Shown: positions 15,245 to 24,748 of the stretch, in pieces
Layout: every line of letters begins with the position of its first letter
Numbering within the stretch: the stretch's first letter is position 1
Assembly (NCBI RefSeq): GCF_052065415.1
Contig: NZ_JBQHUB010000004.1
Location: forward strand, 62,001-126,000
Source of the DNA: Pseudoflavonifractor_A sp022772585
Lineage (GTDB): Bacteria > Bacillota > Clostridia > Oscillospirales > Oscillospiraceae
Direction: 5' to 3'
DNA length: 64,000 nucleotides
Notes under the pieces: model-generated
The model's input: the letters and a program-made list of their open reading frames with translations, nothing else
The model's database searches: none
Told to the model about the DNA's origin: nothing
Program-made: the position numbers and the translations under genes

Positions 15245-17818
15245 TTACTTCTTTTTGCGGCTGTACGGGGTGTTTTCCAGGGGAAGCGTGGTGCGGAACT
15301 GTCCGTCCCACTTGTAATAGGCGCCCTGTACGGCGGGCGGGGTGGGGATGGAGGTGATCTCGCCGATGCCCACTGCGCCATAGCCCAGCGGGTCTGGGTT
15401 GGCCTCCACGATGATGGCTTCCACCGGAGGCGTCTTGTTGGCGCGGAACAGCCCCAGGGTGCCGAACTTGGCGGTGGGCCGGCCCTCCGACAGCGGGAAG
15501 TCCTCGGTAAGGGCGAAGCCCAGACTCATGACCACGCCGCCCTCGATCTGCCCCTCCACACTGAGGGGATTGATGGCCCGGCCCACGTCGTGGGCGGCCA
15601 CCACCTTTTCGATGGTGCCGTCCTCATTCAGGCAGACCACCTGGGTGGCGTAGCCGTAGGCCACGTGGGACACGGGGTTGGGCTTGTCGGCCCCCATCCT
15701 GTCGGTGGCGGCCAGATATTCGCCGTAAAATTCCCGGCCGTTCAGGTCGGAGAGGGACTTGCCCGCGTCCAGTTCCTTTTTCAGCTCCAGGCAGGCACGG
15801 CGGCAGGCCTCGCCGGTGATAAGGGTCTGGCGGGAGCCGGAGGTGGTGCCGGCGTCGGGCGCGATATTGGTCTCGGCCTGGGGATAGACCACCGCCTCCT
15901 GGGGTAGATGCAGGGTCTCGCAGGCGATCTGGGTCAGGACAGTGCCCAGACCCTGGCCGATGCAGGACGCGCCCGCCCGCAGCCAGATGCGGCCCTCCTC
16001 CACCGTGATGCGGCAGCGGCCCCAGTCGGGCAGGCCCACGCCCACGCCGGCGTTCTTCAGCGCGCAGGCGATGCCGGCACGGGGATGGCTCTCATAGACC
16101 TCCTTCACGGCCTCCAGCGTCTCCACCAGGGCGGTGCCCGGGAAGGCGATCTGGCCGTTGGGAAGCACCTGGCCCGGCCGGATGGCGTTGCGGTAGCGGA
16201 TCTCCCAGGGGGAGATGCCCACCATCTCGGCCAGCAGGTTCAGGTTGCACTCGGTGGCAAAGCAGCTCTGGGTCACGCCGAAGCCCCGGAAGGCGCCGGC
16301 GGGGGGATTATTGGTGTAGACGGCGGTGCCGTCGATGTCGATGATCTGATAGTTATAGGGGCCGGCGGCATGGGTGCACAGGCGCTGGAGCACCGGGCCG
16401 CCCAGGCTGGCATAGGCGCCGGTATCGGTGACCACCACCGCCTTCATGGCGGTGAGGTAGCCGTTCTCGTCGCAGCCGGTGGTAAACTCCATCCAGGCGG
16501 CGTGGCGCTTGGGGTGGATGAGGATGCTCTCGTCCCGGGTGAGCTTGACCTTGACGGGACAGTGGGTGTGGTAAGCCAGCAGCAGGGCGTGGTGCTGGAC
16601 GCTCACATCCTCCTTTCCACCGAAGCCGCCGCCCACCAGGGCGTTGACCACGTGGATCTTTTCGGGGGCCCATCCCATCATCAGTGCGCACTCGTGCTGG
16701 GTGTCGTAGGTGCCCTGGTCGCTGGTGTAGATCAGGGCCTCCTGGTTCTCGTCGTCCACCATGGCCACGGCGCACTCCGGCTCCAGGAACGCGTGCTCAG
16801 TGGGAGGGGTATAGTAGGTCCGGGTGACCACGTGGGCCGAGGCGGCCAGCGCCTCGTCGGCGTTGCCGCGGACCAGGTGCTCGTGGGCCAGGATATTGGA
16901 GGAGCTGCTCTCATGGACCAGGGGCGCGCCTTCTTTCAGGGCCTCATGGGGGTCAAACACCGGGGGAAGCACCTCGTACTCCACGCGGATCAGGGCCTTG
17001 GCCTGCTCCACCTGCTCCATGGTCTCGGCGGCCACCAGGGCCACGGCGTCCCCCAGATAGTGGGTGATGTGCCCCACCGGGACCAGGGCGTCCCAGTCCT
17101 GCTTCAGGTGTCCTACTTTAAAAGAACCGGGAATGTCCGCGGCGGTGAGGACCGCCCTGACACCGGGCACCGCCTTGGCGGCGCTGGTGTCGATGGAGAG
17201 CACCCGGGCTCTGGGATACCGGGCACGCAGGGCCGAACCCACCAGCATGCCCTCGATCTGAATGTCGTCGGCGTACTGCCCGTAGCCCAGGACCTTCTCG
17301 GGCACGTCCACCCGGTGGGCCCGCTGGCCCACGCCGGTGATGGCGGGGGGCGTCAGATTCCTGCGGTCCTCCCGCAGGATGCGGGCCGCCAGTGCGATGG
17401 CGTCGATGATCTTCTTGTAGCCGGTACAGCGGCAGATGTTGTTGCGGATGGCAAAAGCGATCTCATCCCGGGTGGGATCGGGATTCTGGTCGATGAGAGC
17501 CTTGCCGCACAGGACCATACCGGGAATGCAGAAGCCGCACTGGACGGCGCCCGCCTCGCCGAAGGCGTAGACGAATACTTCCCGCTCCCGCTCCGTCAGG
17601 CCCTCTACGGTAATAATTTGTTTTCCCTCAAATTTGGATACCTTCTGGACGCAGGCTTTGATGGGTTTGCCGTCCACCAGAATGGTGCATGCACCGCAGG
17701 CACCCTGGTCGCAGCCGTCCTTGACCGAGGTGAGCCCCAGGTCATGGCGCAGAAAGTCCAGCAGCTTCTTGTCCTCCTGAATGGAGACAGCGGCTCCGTT
17801 GACGTTCAGATCGAACAT
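15245..17818 (-). CDS. xdhD: Selenium-dependent xanthine dehydrogenase (fused 2Fe-2S and molybdopterin subunits)
   Basis: An 857-residue molybdenum hydroxylase that would oxidise xanthine or another purine, or run the reverse reaction on urate. Residues 1-150 hold two [2Fe-2S] sites: Cys36/41/44/56 (GCDQGACGAC) and Cys94/97/129/131 (QCGFC, CRCTGY). The rest is the molybdopterin domain, with GGGFGGKED and the near C-terminal GAVGIGEI motif with its catalytic Glu. There is no FAD domain; that subunit must be separate and is not in the window. The fused layout is that of the E. coli XdhD / Se-dependent XDH family, which needs selenium as a labile cofactor. The start at 17818 follows AAGGAGGCAAACCTC; an upstream Met would add 46 unlikely residues. 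Confidence 0.9.
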   Translation of the reverse strand: MFDLNVNGAAVSIQEDKKLLDFLRHDLGLTSVKDGCDQGACGACTILVDGKPIKACVQKVSKFEGKQIITVEGLTEREREVFVYAFGEAGAVQCGFCIPGMVLCGKALIDQNPDPTRDEIAFAIRNNICRCTGYKKIIDAIALAARILREDRRNLTPPAITGVGQRAHRVDVPEKVLGYGQYADDIQIEGMLVGSALRARYPRARVLSIDTSAAKAVPGVRAVLTAADIPGSFKVGHLKQDWDALVPVGHITHYLGDAVALVAAETMEQVEQAKALIRVEYEVLPPVFDPHEALKEGAPLVHESSSSNILAHEHLVRGNADEALAASAHVVTRTYYTPPTEHAFLEPECAVAMVDDENQEALIYTSDQGTYDTQHECALMMGWAPEKIHVVNALVGGGFGGKEDVSVQHHALLLAYHTHCPVKVKLTRDESILIHPKRHAAWMEFTTGCDENGYLTAMKAVVVTDTGAYASLGGPVLQRLCTHAAGPYNYQIIDIDGTAVYTNNPPAGAFRGFGVTQSCFATECNLNLLAEMVGISPWEIRYRNAIRPGQVLPNGQIAFPGTALVETLEAVKEVYESHPRAGIACALKNAGVGVGLPDWGRCRITVEEGRIWLRAGASCIGQGLGTVLTQIACETLHLPQEAVVYPQAETNIAPDAGTTSGSRQTLITGEACRRACLELKKELDAGKSLSDLNGREFYGEYLAATDRMGADKPNPVSHVAYGYATQVVCLNEDGTIEKVVAAHDVGRAINPLSVEGQIEGGVVMSLGFALTEDFPLSEGRPTAKFGTLGLFRANKTPPVEAIIVEANPDPLGYGAVGIGEITSIPTPPAVQGAYYKWDGQFRTTLPLENTPYSRKKK

Positions 17819-18158
17819 GAGGTTTGCCTCCTTAAAAAATGGCATTGGGGGAGTCTCCGAAGGGTCTGCGGCCTCCGCCCGCGTTTTTGGTGTGCTGTCG
17901 CAGGCTCCGCTTCTCTTGCACGAAGAAGTGCGAAAAAAAGAAGTTTTGCCTTCCATTTATAGCTTAACACTAATTATTTTGGAAAGCAATAGGAGGAGCA
18001 TCGGCGGAATACACAAAAATCAAAAAGAGTTTTAGTAAAAATAAAAAATTTTTAGATTGCCACTTGACTTATGAGTTTATAATTGCTATTATGAAGGCAG
18101 AAAGCGGAAGAAATTCCGTGAGGGATCTCTAAATTTTTACGGAGGCGAAAGAAGTAAA
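17819..18158. promoter_or_regulatory. Divergent control region between xdhD and dpaL
   Basis: A 340-base gap between the leftward xdhD and the rightward dpaL group, AT-rich from about 17940 to 18110. The dpaL promoter is at 18064-18092. A leftward promoter is likely near 17955-17990 (TATAAA-like box) but has no good -35. A shared regulator site for both arms would be expected here. Confidence 0.5.
18064..18092 (+). promoter_or_regulatory. Promoter of the dpaL-ygeY-ygeW group
   Basis: TTGACT (18064-18069), 17 bases, TATTAT (18087-18092), 67 bases before the dpaL start. Confidence 0.75.
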
Positions 18159-19418
18159 ATGGAGATGGAACAGATCAAATGGGTACCCAACCGGATGCCC
18201 AAAAGCGACGACAAGTGGCTGGAGATCATGTCGCTGGAAAACGTGGCCAAGGCCCGCGCATTCCACAGCAGCTTTCCCCAGTACCAGTGGACGCCGCTGG
18301 CCAACCTGAGCCGTATGGCCAAGTACCTGGGCCTGAGCGGCCTGTATGTGAAAGATGAGTCCCACCGCTTTGGACTCAACGCTTTCAAGGTGCTGGGCGG
18401 CTCCTTTGCCATGGCACGCTACATTGCCCAGCAGATGGGCAAGGACGTGTCTGAGATGACCTACGACTACCTGACCAGCGAGCGGCTGCGCCGTGAGTTC
18501 GGCCAGGCCACCTTCTTCACCGCCACGGACGGCAACCACGGCCGCGGCGTGGCATGGGCGGCCAACCGTCTGGGGCAGAAAGCGGTCGTACATATGCCCA
18601 AGGGCAGCTCCATGGCCCGCTACAACAACATCGCCAAGGAGGGCGCCAAGGTCACCATCGAGGACGTGAATTACGACGACTGCGTCCGCATGGCTGCCGC
18701 TGAGGCAGAGGAGTGCGAGAACGGCGTCATCGTGCAGGATACCGCCTGGGAGGGCTATGAGGACATCCCCTCCTGGATCATGCAGGGCTACGGCACCCTG
18801 GCCTCTGAGACCGCTGACCAGCTCCGTGAGATTGGTGTGAACCGTCCCACCCATATCTTCGTCCAGGCCGGCGTGGGCTCCCTGGCCGGCGCTATCCAGG
18901 GCTTCTTCCAGAACCTGTTCCCCAATGATCCCCCCAAGGTGGTGGTCATGGAGACCTCGGCTGCCGACTGTCTGTACCGCGGCGCGCTGGTGGGCGACGG
19001 CAACCCCCGTATCGTCACCGGCGATCTGAAGACCATCATGGCCGGCCTGGCCTGCGGTGAGCCCAACATCATCGGCTGGGACATCCTGCGCAACCACACC
19101 AGCGTCTTTACCTCCTGCCCCGACTGGGTCTCCGCCAAGGGCATGCGCATGCTGGGCGTCCCCTGCGAGGGAGATCCGGTGGTCATCTCCGGCGAGTCCG
19201 GCGCTGTGGGTATGGGTTGCCTGGACGCCATCATGAACAACCCCGCTTACAGCGATCTGAAGGAGTATCTGGGCCTCAACCGCTTCAGCCACGTGCTGCT
19301 GATCTCCACCGAGGGCAACACCGATCCTCAGAAGTTCCGCCGCATCATCTGGGACGGCGAGTACCCCACCACCAACACGCCTATGGCTGAGTACGAAGGT
19401 TATCGGATGAGCAAGTAA
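18159..19418 (+). CDS. dpaL: 2,3-Diaminopropionate ammonia-lyase (YgeX type)
   Basis: A 419-residue fold-type II PLP enzyme. The motif GLNAFKVLGG puts the PLP lysine at residue 77, as in the E. coli enzyme; TDGNHGRGVAW near residue 125 and the glycine-rich GAVGMG motif near 350 complete the cofactor site. It cleaves 2,3-diaminopropionate to pyruvate and two ammonia through an aminoacrylate. GGAGGCGAAAGAAGTAAA precedes the ATG. It is first in the rightward ygeX-ygeY-ygeW-arcC-ridA order seen in anaerobic purine/urate catabolic loci, so it probably makes pyruvate from the purine-derived three-carbon unit. Confidence 0.93.
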   Translation: MEMEQIKWVPNRMPKSDDKWLEIMSLENVAKARAFHSSFPQYQWTPLANLSRMAKYLGLSGLYVKDESHRFGLNAFKVLGGSFAMARYIAQQMGKDVSEMTYDYLTSERLRREFGQATFFTATDGNHGRGVAWAANRLGQKAVVHMPKGSSMARYNNIAKEGAKVTIEDVNYDDCVRMAAAEAEECENGVIVQDTAWEGYEDIPSWIMQGYGTLASETADQLREIGVNRPTHIFVQAGVGSLAGAIQGFFQNLFPNDPPKVVVMETSAADCLYRGALVGDGNPRIVTGDLKTIMAGLACGEPNIIGWDILRNHTSVFTSCPDWVSAKGMRMLGVPCEGDPVVISGESGAVGMGCLDAIMNNPAYSDLKEYLGLNRFSHVLLISTEGNTDPQKFRRIIWDGEYPTTNTPMAEYEGYRMSK

Positions 19419-19464
19419 GGAAATTTCCGGGCATATCCACAGGAACCGAACATGTTCTCAGCAC

Positions 19465-19496
19465 GACGGCGGCCCCGCGGCCGCGGGGCCGCCGTC
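19465..19496. terminator. Perfect 16-bp inverted repeat after dpaL
   Basis: A self-complementary 32-base GC palindrome (arms 19465-19480 / 19481-19496) followed by a weak TGTT tail. It may be a partial terminator or an mRNA-stabilising hairpin between dpaL and ygeY. Confidence 0.55.
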
Positions 19497-19552
19497 TGTT
19501 ACCCCTGGTACTTACATAAAAAGTCATATATGTAATTTGGAGGAATAGAATT

Positions 19553-20965
19553 ATGAACTTTGAACAGATCAAAGCTGCCGCCGAGGGCTATCGGGCGGAC
19601 ATGAGCCGGTTCCTGCGGGACATGATCTCCCATCCCAGCGAGAGCTGTGAGGAGAAGGACGTGGTCATGTGCATCAAGGCCGAGATGGAGAAGCTGGGCT
19701 ATGACAAAGTGGAGATCGATGGCCTGGGCAATATCATCGGCTGGATGGGCGAGGGCGACAAGATCATCGCCATCGACTCCCACATCGACACCGTGGGCAT
19801 CGGCAACATCAACAACTGGACCGCCGACCCCTATAAGGGCTGGGAGGACGACGCCATCATCTACGGCCGGGGCGGCTCTGACCAGGAGGGCGGCATGGCC
19901 TCCGCCGTGTACGGCACCAAGATCATGAAGGATATGGGCCTGATCCCCGCCGGCTACAAGATCATGGTGGTGGGTTCCGTGCAGGAGGAGGACTGCGACG
20001 GCATGTGCTGGCAGTACATCGTCAACAAGTTCTTCCCCCAGAACGGCATTAAGAAGGAGCAGGTGGAATTCGTCATCTCCACCGAGCCCACCGACGGCGG
20101 CATCTACCGCGGCCACCGGGGCCGTATGGAGATCCGGGTGGACGTGAAGGGCGTCTCCTGCCACGGCAGCGCCCCCGAGCGGGGCGACAACGCCATCTAC
20201 AAGATGGCGGACATCCTTCAGGACGTCCGTGCCCTCAACGAGAACCCCGCCGACGACAGCGTGGAAGTCAAGGGCCTGGTCAAGATGCTGGATCCCAAGT
20301 ACAATCCCGAGCACTGGGAGGATGCCCGCTTCCTGGGCCGGGGTACCTGCACCACCTCTCAGATCTTCTACACCTCTCCCTCCCGCTGCGCCGTGGCCGA
20401 CTCCTGCGCCATCTCCATCGACCGCCGCATGACCGCCGGCGAGACCTGGGATTCCTGCCTGAAGGAGATCGAGGAGCTACCCAGCGTGAAGAAGTACGGC
20501 AGCGACGTGAAGGTCTCTATGTATATGTATGACCGTCCCGCCTGGACCGGCGAGGTCTATGAGACCGAGTGCTTCTTCCCCACCTGGATCAACAAGGAGT
20601 CTGCCGCCCACGTCCAGGCCCTGATCGATGCTCACCACGGCCTCTTCGGCGACGAGCGCCAGGGCCACGCCGACGCCGAAGAGTACCGCGACGCCATGCA
20701 CCTGCGGGCGGGCCGTCCCCTCACCGACAAGTGGACCTTCTCCACCAACGGCGTGTCCATCCAGGGCCGGTACGGCATCCCCTGCGTGGGCTTCGGCCCC
20801 GGCGCCGAGAGCTGGGCCCATGCCCCCAATGAGATCACCTGGAAGGACGATCTGGTCCGCTGTGCCGCCCTGTACGCCGCCGTTCCCGGCCTGTACAGGG
20901 AGGAGAACAAGACCACTGACGTGACCCAGTTCCGCCAGAGCCTGACCAACAACGATATTAAGTAA
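19553..20965 (+). CDS. ygeY: YgeY-family selenium-linked M20 hydrolase
   Basis: A 470-residue M20-type metallohydrolase (peptidase/deacetylase fold). Metal ligands are visible: His77 and Asp79 in DSHIDTVG, then EED near residue 140 and a C-terminal His in ESWAHAPNE near residue 424. TTTGGAGGAATAGAATT precedes the ATG. YgeY is a constant partner of ygeX and ygeW, and in that pathway it probably hydrolyses a ureido or acyl-amino intermediate upstream of diaminopropionate. The exact substrate is inferred. Confidence 0.9.
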   Translation: MNFEQIKAAAEGYRADMSRFLRDMISHPSESCEEKDVVMCIKAEMEKLGYDKVEIDGLGNIIGWMGEGDKIIAIDSHIDTVGIGNINNWTADPYKGWEDDAIIYGRGGSDQEGGMASAVYGTKIMKDMGLIPAGYKIMVVGSVQEEDCDGMCWQYIVNKFFPQNGIKKEQVEFVISTEPTDGGIYRGHRGRMEIRVDVKGVSCHGSAPERGDNAIYKMADILQDVRALNENPADDSVEVKGLVKMLDPKYNPEHWEDARFLGRGTCTTSQIFYTSPSRCAVADSCAISIDRRMTAGETWDSCLKEIEELPSVKKYGSDVKVSMYMYDRPAWTGEVYETECFFPTWINKESAAHVQALIDAHHGLFGDERQGHADAEEYRDAMHLRAGRPLTDKWTFSTNGVSIQGRYGIPCVGFGPGAESWAHAPNEITWKDDLVRCAALYAAVPGLYREENKTTDVTQFRQSLTNNDIK

Positions 20966-21012
20966 GAACTCCTCCGTCCTTGGCAAGATACCCGTTCTGT
21001 TCCTGCCCTTAC

Positions 21013-21053
21013 GGCCCGGCCGGGCCGATTCGCCTCCGCCCGGCCGGGAAAAA
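21013..21053 (+). repeat. GC hairpin between ygeY and ygeW
   Basis: CCCGGCCGGGC near 21015 pairs with CCCGGCCGGG near 21040. There is an A-run rather than a T-run after it, so it is more likely a stability or processing hairpin than a terminator. Confidence 0.45.
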
Positions 21054-21092
21054 GATATTGCAAAATTGAATAAAAAAGGGGATAATATATTT

Positions 21093-22292
<1,200 letters not shown>

Positions 22293-22382
22293 GCGGCACT
22301 CCGGACAAGATCCCTCCCGGAGCATTCACAGGTTAGCAAGGCGCGACCGGTTTCGCCTCCGGCCCTCACGTCTGCTATAAAA

Positions 22383-22422
22383 CGGCCTGCCCGGCAGTGG
22401 TTTGCTGCTGCCGGGCAGGCCG
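22383..22422 (+). terminator. Terminator after ygeW
   Basis: A 15-bp stem (22383-22397 / 22408-22422) followed by CTTTC, about 90 bases after the ygeW stop. The carbamate kinase gene beyond has its own promoter. Confidence 0.75.
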
Positions 22423-22492
22423 CTTTCACTCCGCGTTTTTCCCTGTAAGGCGGGAAAGCGGAAAGTCATCATATTTTTGTCTGAAATACCAT

Positions 22493-22521
22493 TTGACATA
22501 TGCGGTAACAGGCATTATGAT
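22493..22521 (+). promoter_or_regulatory. Promoter of arcC
   Basis: TTGACA (22493-22498), 17 bases, TATGAT (22516-22521), 60 bases before the arcC start. Confidence 0.82.
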
Positions 22522-22580
22522 AGCTATATAAAATTTATACTGCGTATTTTAATAATACGGAAAACGAGGTGCGACGAAAA

Positions 22581-23522
22581 ATGGGTAAAAGAATCGTGAT
22601 CGCTCTGGGCGGCAACGCTCTGGGCAACAATCTCCCCGAGCAGATGGTGGCTGTGCAGCAGACCTCCAAGGCCATCGCCGACCTGATCGAAGAGGGCCAC
22701 GAGGTCATCATCGCTCACGGCAACGGTCCCCAGGTGGGCATGATCCAGAACGCCATGACCGAGCTGACCCGCTCCAACCCTGAGAAGTACATCCCTTGCC
22801 CTCTGTCCGTGTGCGTGGCCATGAGCCAGGGTTACATCGGATACGATCTGCAGAACGCCCTGCGCGAGGAGCTGCTCAACCGCGGCATCGACAAGCCCTG
22901 CGCCACCGTTCTGACCCAGGTCATCGTGGACAAGAATGATCCCGCCTTCCAGAACCCCACCAAGCCCATCGGCGCCTTCATGAGCAAGGAAGAGGCTGAG
23001 AAGCTGGCTGCCGAGCGGGGCTATGTGGTGAAGGAGGACGCCGGCCGCGGCTATCGCCGTGTGGTGGCCTCTCCCAAGCCCCAGTCCATTGCCGAGATCG
23101 ACACCGTCCGCGCCCTGGTGGAGGCCGGCCATGTGGTCATCGCCTGCGGCGGCGGCGGCATCCCTGTCTTTAAGACCGAGGGCAACCGCCTGGACGGCGC
23201 CGCCGCTGTGGTGGACAAGGACTTCGCTTCCTGTGTCCTGGCCCAGCAGCTGGACGCCGACTGCCTGATCATCCTCACCGCCGTGGAGAAGGTTGCCATC
23301 CACTTCGGCAAGCCCGACGTGAAGTGGCTGGACGAGCTGACCCCTGCCGAGGCCCAGAAGTACATCGCCGACGGCGAGTTCGCTCCCGGCTCCATGCTGC
23401 CCAAGGTCCAGGCCGCCCTGCAGTTCGCCGAGTCCAAGGCCGGCCGCACCTCTCTGATCACCCTGCTGGAGAAGGCCAAGGACGGCGTCGCCGGTAAGAC
23501 CGGCACCAGCATCCACGCTTAA
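22581..23522 (+). CDS. arcC: Carbamate kinase
   Basis: A 313-residue carbamate kinase of the amino-acid kinase fold: IALGGNALG at residues 6-14, HGNGPQVG near 46, VIACGGGGIPV near 185 and a nucleotide-binding ILTAVEKV near 235. It converts carbamoyl phosphate and ADP to ATP, CO2 and ammonia, so it would capture energy from the carbamoyl phosphate released by YgeW. The ATG at 22581 is preceded by GAGGTG; an upstream GTG at 22569 is less likely. It has its own consensus promoter, separate from ygeW. Confidence 0.95.
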   Translation: MGKRIVIALGGNALGNNLPEQMVAVQQTSKAIADLIEEGHEVIIAHGNGPQVGMIQNAMTELTRSNPEKYIPCPLSVCVAMSQGYIGYDLQNALREELLNRGIDKPCATVLTQVIVDKNDPAFQNPTKPIGAFMSKEEAEKLAAERGYVVKEDAGRGYRRVVASPKPQSIAEIDTVRALVEAGHVVIACGGGGIPVFKTEGNRLDGAAAVVDKDFASCVLAQQLDADCLIILTAVEKVAIHFGKPDVKWLDELTPAEAQKYIADGEFAPGSMLPKVQAALQFAESKAGRTSLITLLEKAKDGVAGKTGTSIHA

Positions 23523-23553
23523 GCGCGGCGCATTCTTTCATTCTTGATCTGGA

Positions 23554-23585
23554 CCGGGGCCGTTGATGCAAAAGGGCGGCCCCGG
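23554..23585 (+). repeat. Hairpin between arcC and ridA
   Basis: CCGGGGCCG pairs with CGGCCCCGG around a 14-base loop, with no T-run. It is probably a transcript-stability hairpin. Confidence 0.4.
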
Positions 23586-23661
23586 AAAAGATAAACGCAA
23601 GTCTCTTAAGTCCCTATCTCTCTGCGAATACTTTATTCTTTGGAATGGAGGTACGAATCCT

Positions 23662-24039
23662 ATGAACAAGACCATCACTGCCGCCGGCGCTCCCGCCGCT
23701 TCCGGCCCCTACTGCCACGCCAAGCTGGCTGGCAATATGCTCTTCATCTCCGGCCAGCTGGGTGTTGACCCCGCTACCGGCGCTATGGGCAAGGACGTGT
23801 CCGAGCAGGCCACCCTGGCCCTGAAGAACCTGGGCGTCATCCTGAAGGCCGCCGATATGGATTACACCGACGTGGTCAAGACCACCGTGTTCCTGGCGGA
23901 CATCAACGATTTCGCCACCATCAACGCCATCTACGCCGACGTGTTCAACACTGAGGCTCCCGCCCGCTCCTGCTTCCAGGTCGCCAACCTGCCCAAGGCC
24001 GCCCTCTTCGAGATCGAGGCCATTGCCGTCAAGGGTTAA
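23662..24039 (+). CDS. ridA: RidA/YjgF enamine/imine deaminase
   Basis: A 125-residue RidA protein: GPYCHA near residue 15, FISGQLGVDPATG near 29, and the signature PARSCFQVANLPKAA with Arg102 that binds the carboxylate. RidA hydrolyses reactive 2-aminoacrylate-type enamines/imines. The context suggests a specific job: the nearby diaminopropionate ammonia-lyase works through aminoacrylate, and RidA would release pyruvate and ammonia and protect PLP enzymes. AATGGAGGTACGAATCCT precedes the ATG. It ends at a strong terminator. Confidence 0.94.
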   Translation: MNKTITAAGAPAASGPYCHAKLAGNMLFISGQLGVDPATGAMGKDVSEQATLALKNLGVILKAADMDYTDVVKTTVFLADINDFATINAIYADVFNTEAPARSCFQVANLPKAALFEIEAIAVKG

Positions 24040-24061
24040 GCGCCAGAGCAAATGCATGCCC

Positions 24062-24092
24062 AGCTCCCCCTCCGGGATCCGGAGGGGGAGCT
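24062..24092 (+). terminator. Strong terminator after ridA
   Basis: A 14-bp perfect GC-rich stem (24062-24075 / 24079-24092) followed by TTTTATG, 22 bases after the ridA stop. Confidence 0.9.
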
Positions 24093-24108
24093 TTTATGTT
24101 TTGCAGAT

Positions 24109-24180
24109 TTGATGCTGTTCCCCGGGATCCGCTGTGTGGGCTCCGGCCTGCCGGTGATCATGGGCGCTGACTTTAGCTGA
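24109..24180 (+). pseudogene. Fragment of an NCS2 purine permease
   Basis: Read in frame from 24109 this gives LMLFPGIRCVGSGLPVIMG and a few more residues before a TGA at 24178. It matches the LLQLFPIVRGFGSGLPVIMG stretch of the intact permease 24749-26128 at both base and protein level. No start, ribosome site or remaining transporter sequence is present, so it is a relic of a third permease copy, left between two terminators. The following 60 bases may be more of the relic but I cannot place them. Confidence 0.65.
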
Positions 24181-24297
24181 TGAGCAAGACCATTACCCTT
24201 CCCAAGATCCTGGGGCCCAGATCATTGAGGATGCGGCGAAGGTATAATATATAAAAGGCGTACAGTTTCGTCATTATTATATAGATTATAACGATAT

Positions 24298-24337
24298 GCC
24301 CTCCGAGCCTCAAACGGGACTCGGAGGGCTATTTTAT
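24298..24337 (+). terminator. Terminator upstream of permease 1
   Basis: A 10-bp perfect stem (24298-24307 / 24320-24329) followed by TATTTTATAT. It closes off the relic region before the permease promoter. Confidence 0.8.
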
Positions 24338-24390
24338 ATATTTTATACAAAAATGAGAGTGATATTTTTACAAAAAAGAAATGATTTTGG

Positions 24391-24419
24391 TTGAAAGTTT
24401 TTGTTTAATGTGTTATAGT
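24391..24419 (+). promoter_or_regulatory. Promoter of NCS2 permease 1
   Basis: TTGAAA (24391-24396), 17 bases, TATAGT (24414-24419), leaving an untranslated leader of over 300 bases. Confidence 0.65.
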
Positions 24420-24426
24420 GATATAG

Positions 24427-24748
24427 TCATATAAAGTCTATGAAAAAATGCAACTAAAATATTACGGAATATCCAAAATATAATTTAGCAATATAACTAA
24501 TTACAGATATATATATACAGCAAAATTAATATTTACTGGACAATCGTCCGATTTCCCTGCCGGAAAACGGCACGTGGTATGCTGAAAAGCAAAAAACAGC
24601 GAAAGGAGCTGCTGCTGAGACCCAGGACGCCTGACGAGACGAGGAAAAAAGGAGGAGAGGCTGAGACCCCCCACGCCCCTGTACACATGAAAAACCCGGG
24701 CGCGGTGCCACCGCGCTTTCTATAAAAATTAATGAGGTGTGTTGTAAT
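24427..24748 (+). promoter_or_regulatory. Long 5' leader of NCS2 permease 1 ending in an attenuator-like hairpin
   Basis: An untranslated region of about 320 bases. The second half has small hairpins (GGAC/GTCC at 24538-24549, TGCCG/CGGCA at 24558-24572, CAGC/GCTG at 24597-24611) and ends with GCGCGGTG/CACCGCGC (24701-24717) followed by TTTCT, 15 bases before the ribosome site GAGGTG. That arrangement suits transcription attenuation of a purine permease, but no known riboswitch consensus is evident. On the minus strand the last hairpin contains GGTGGCACCGCG, which resembles the T-box antiterminator. Confidence 0.4.

Noticed and set aside
15908..17962. 684-codon rightward open frame opposite xdhD
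   Set aside because: Low-complexity Gly/Val/His/Leu translation that mirrors xdhD, which has all the cofactor motifs. The same holds for 24533-26419 opposite permease 1 and 40403-42073 opposite tatD.
19465..19496. Small RNA gene between dpaL and ygeY
   Set aside because: A pure palindrome with no promoter close by; better explained as a terminator or mRNA-stability hairpin.
24540..24720. Functional minus-strand T-box riboswitch
   Set aside because: Only the antiterminator-like core is present, the specifier stem would fall inside the permease gene, and no aminoacyl-tRNA or amino-acid gene follows on that strand.
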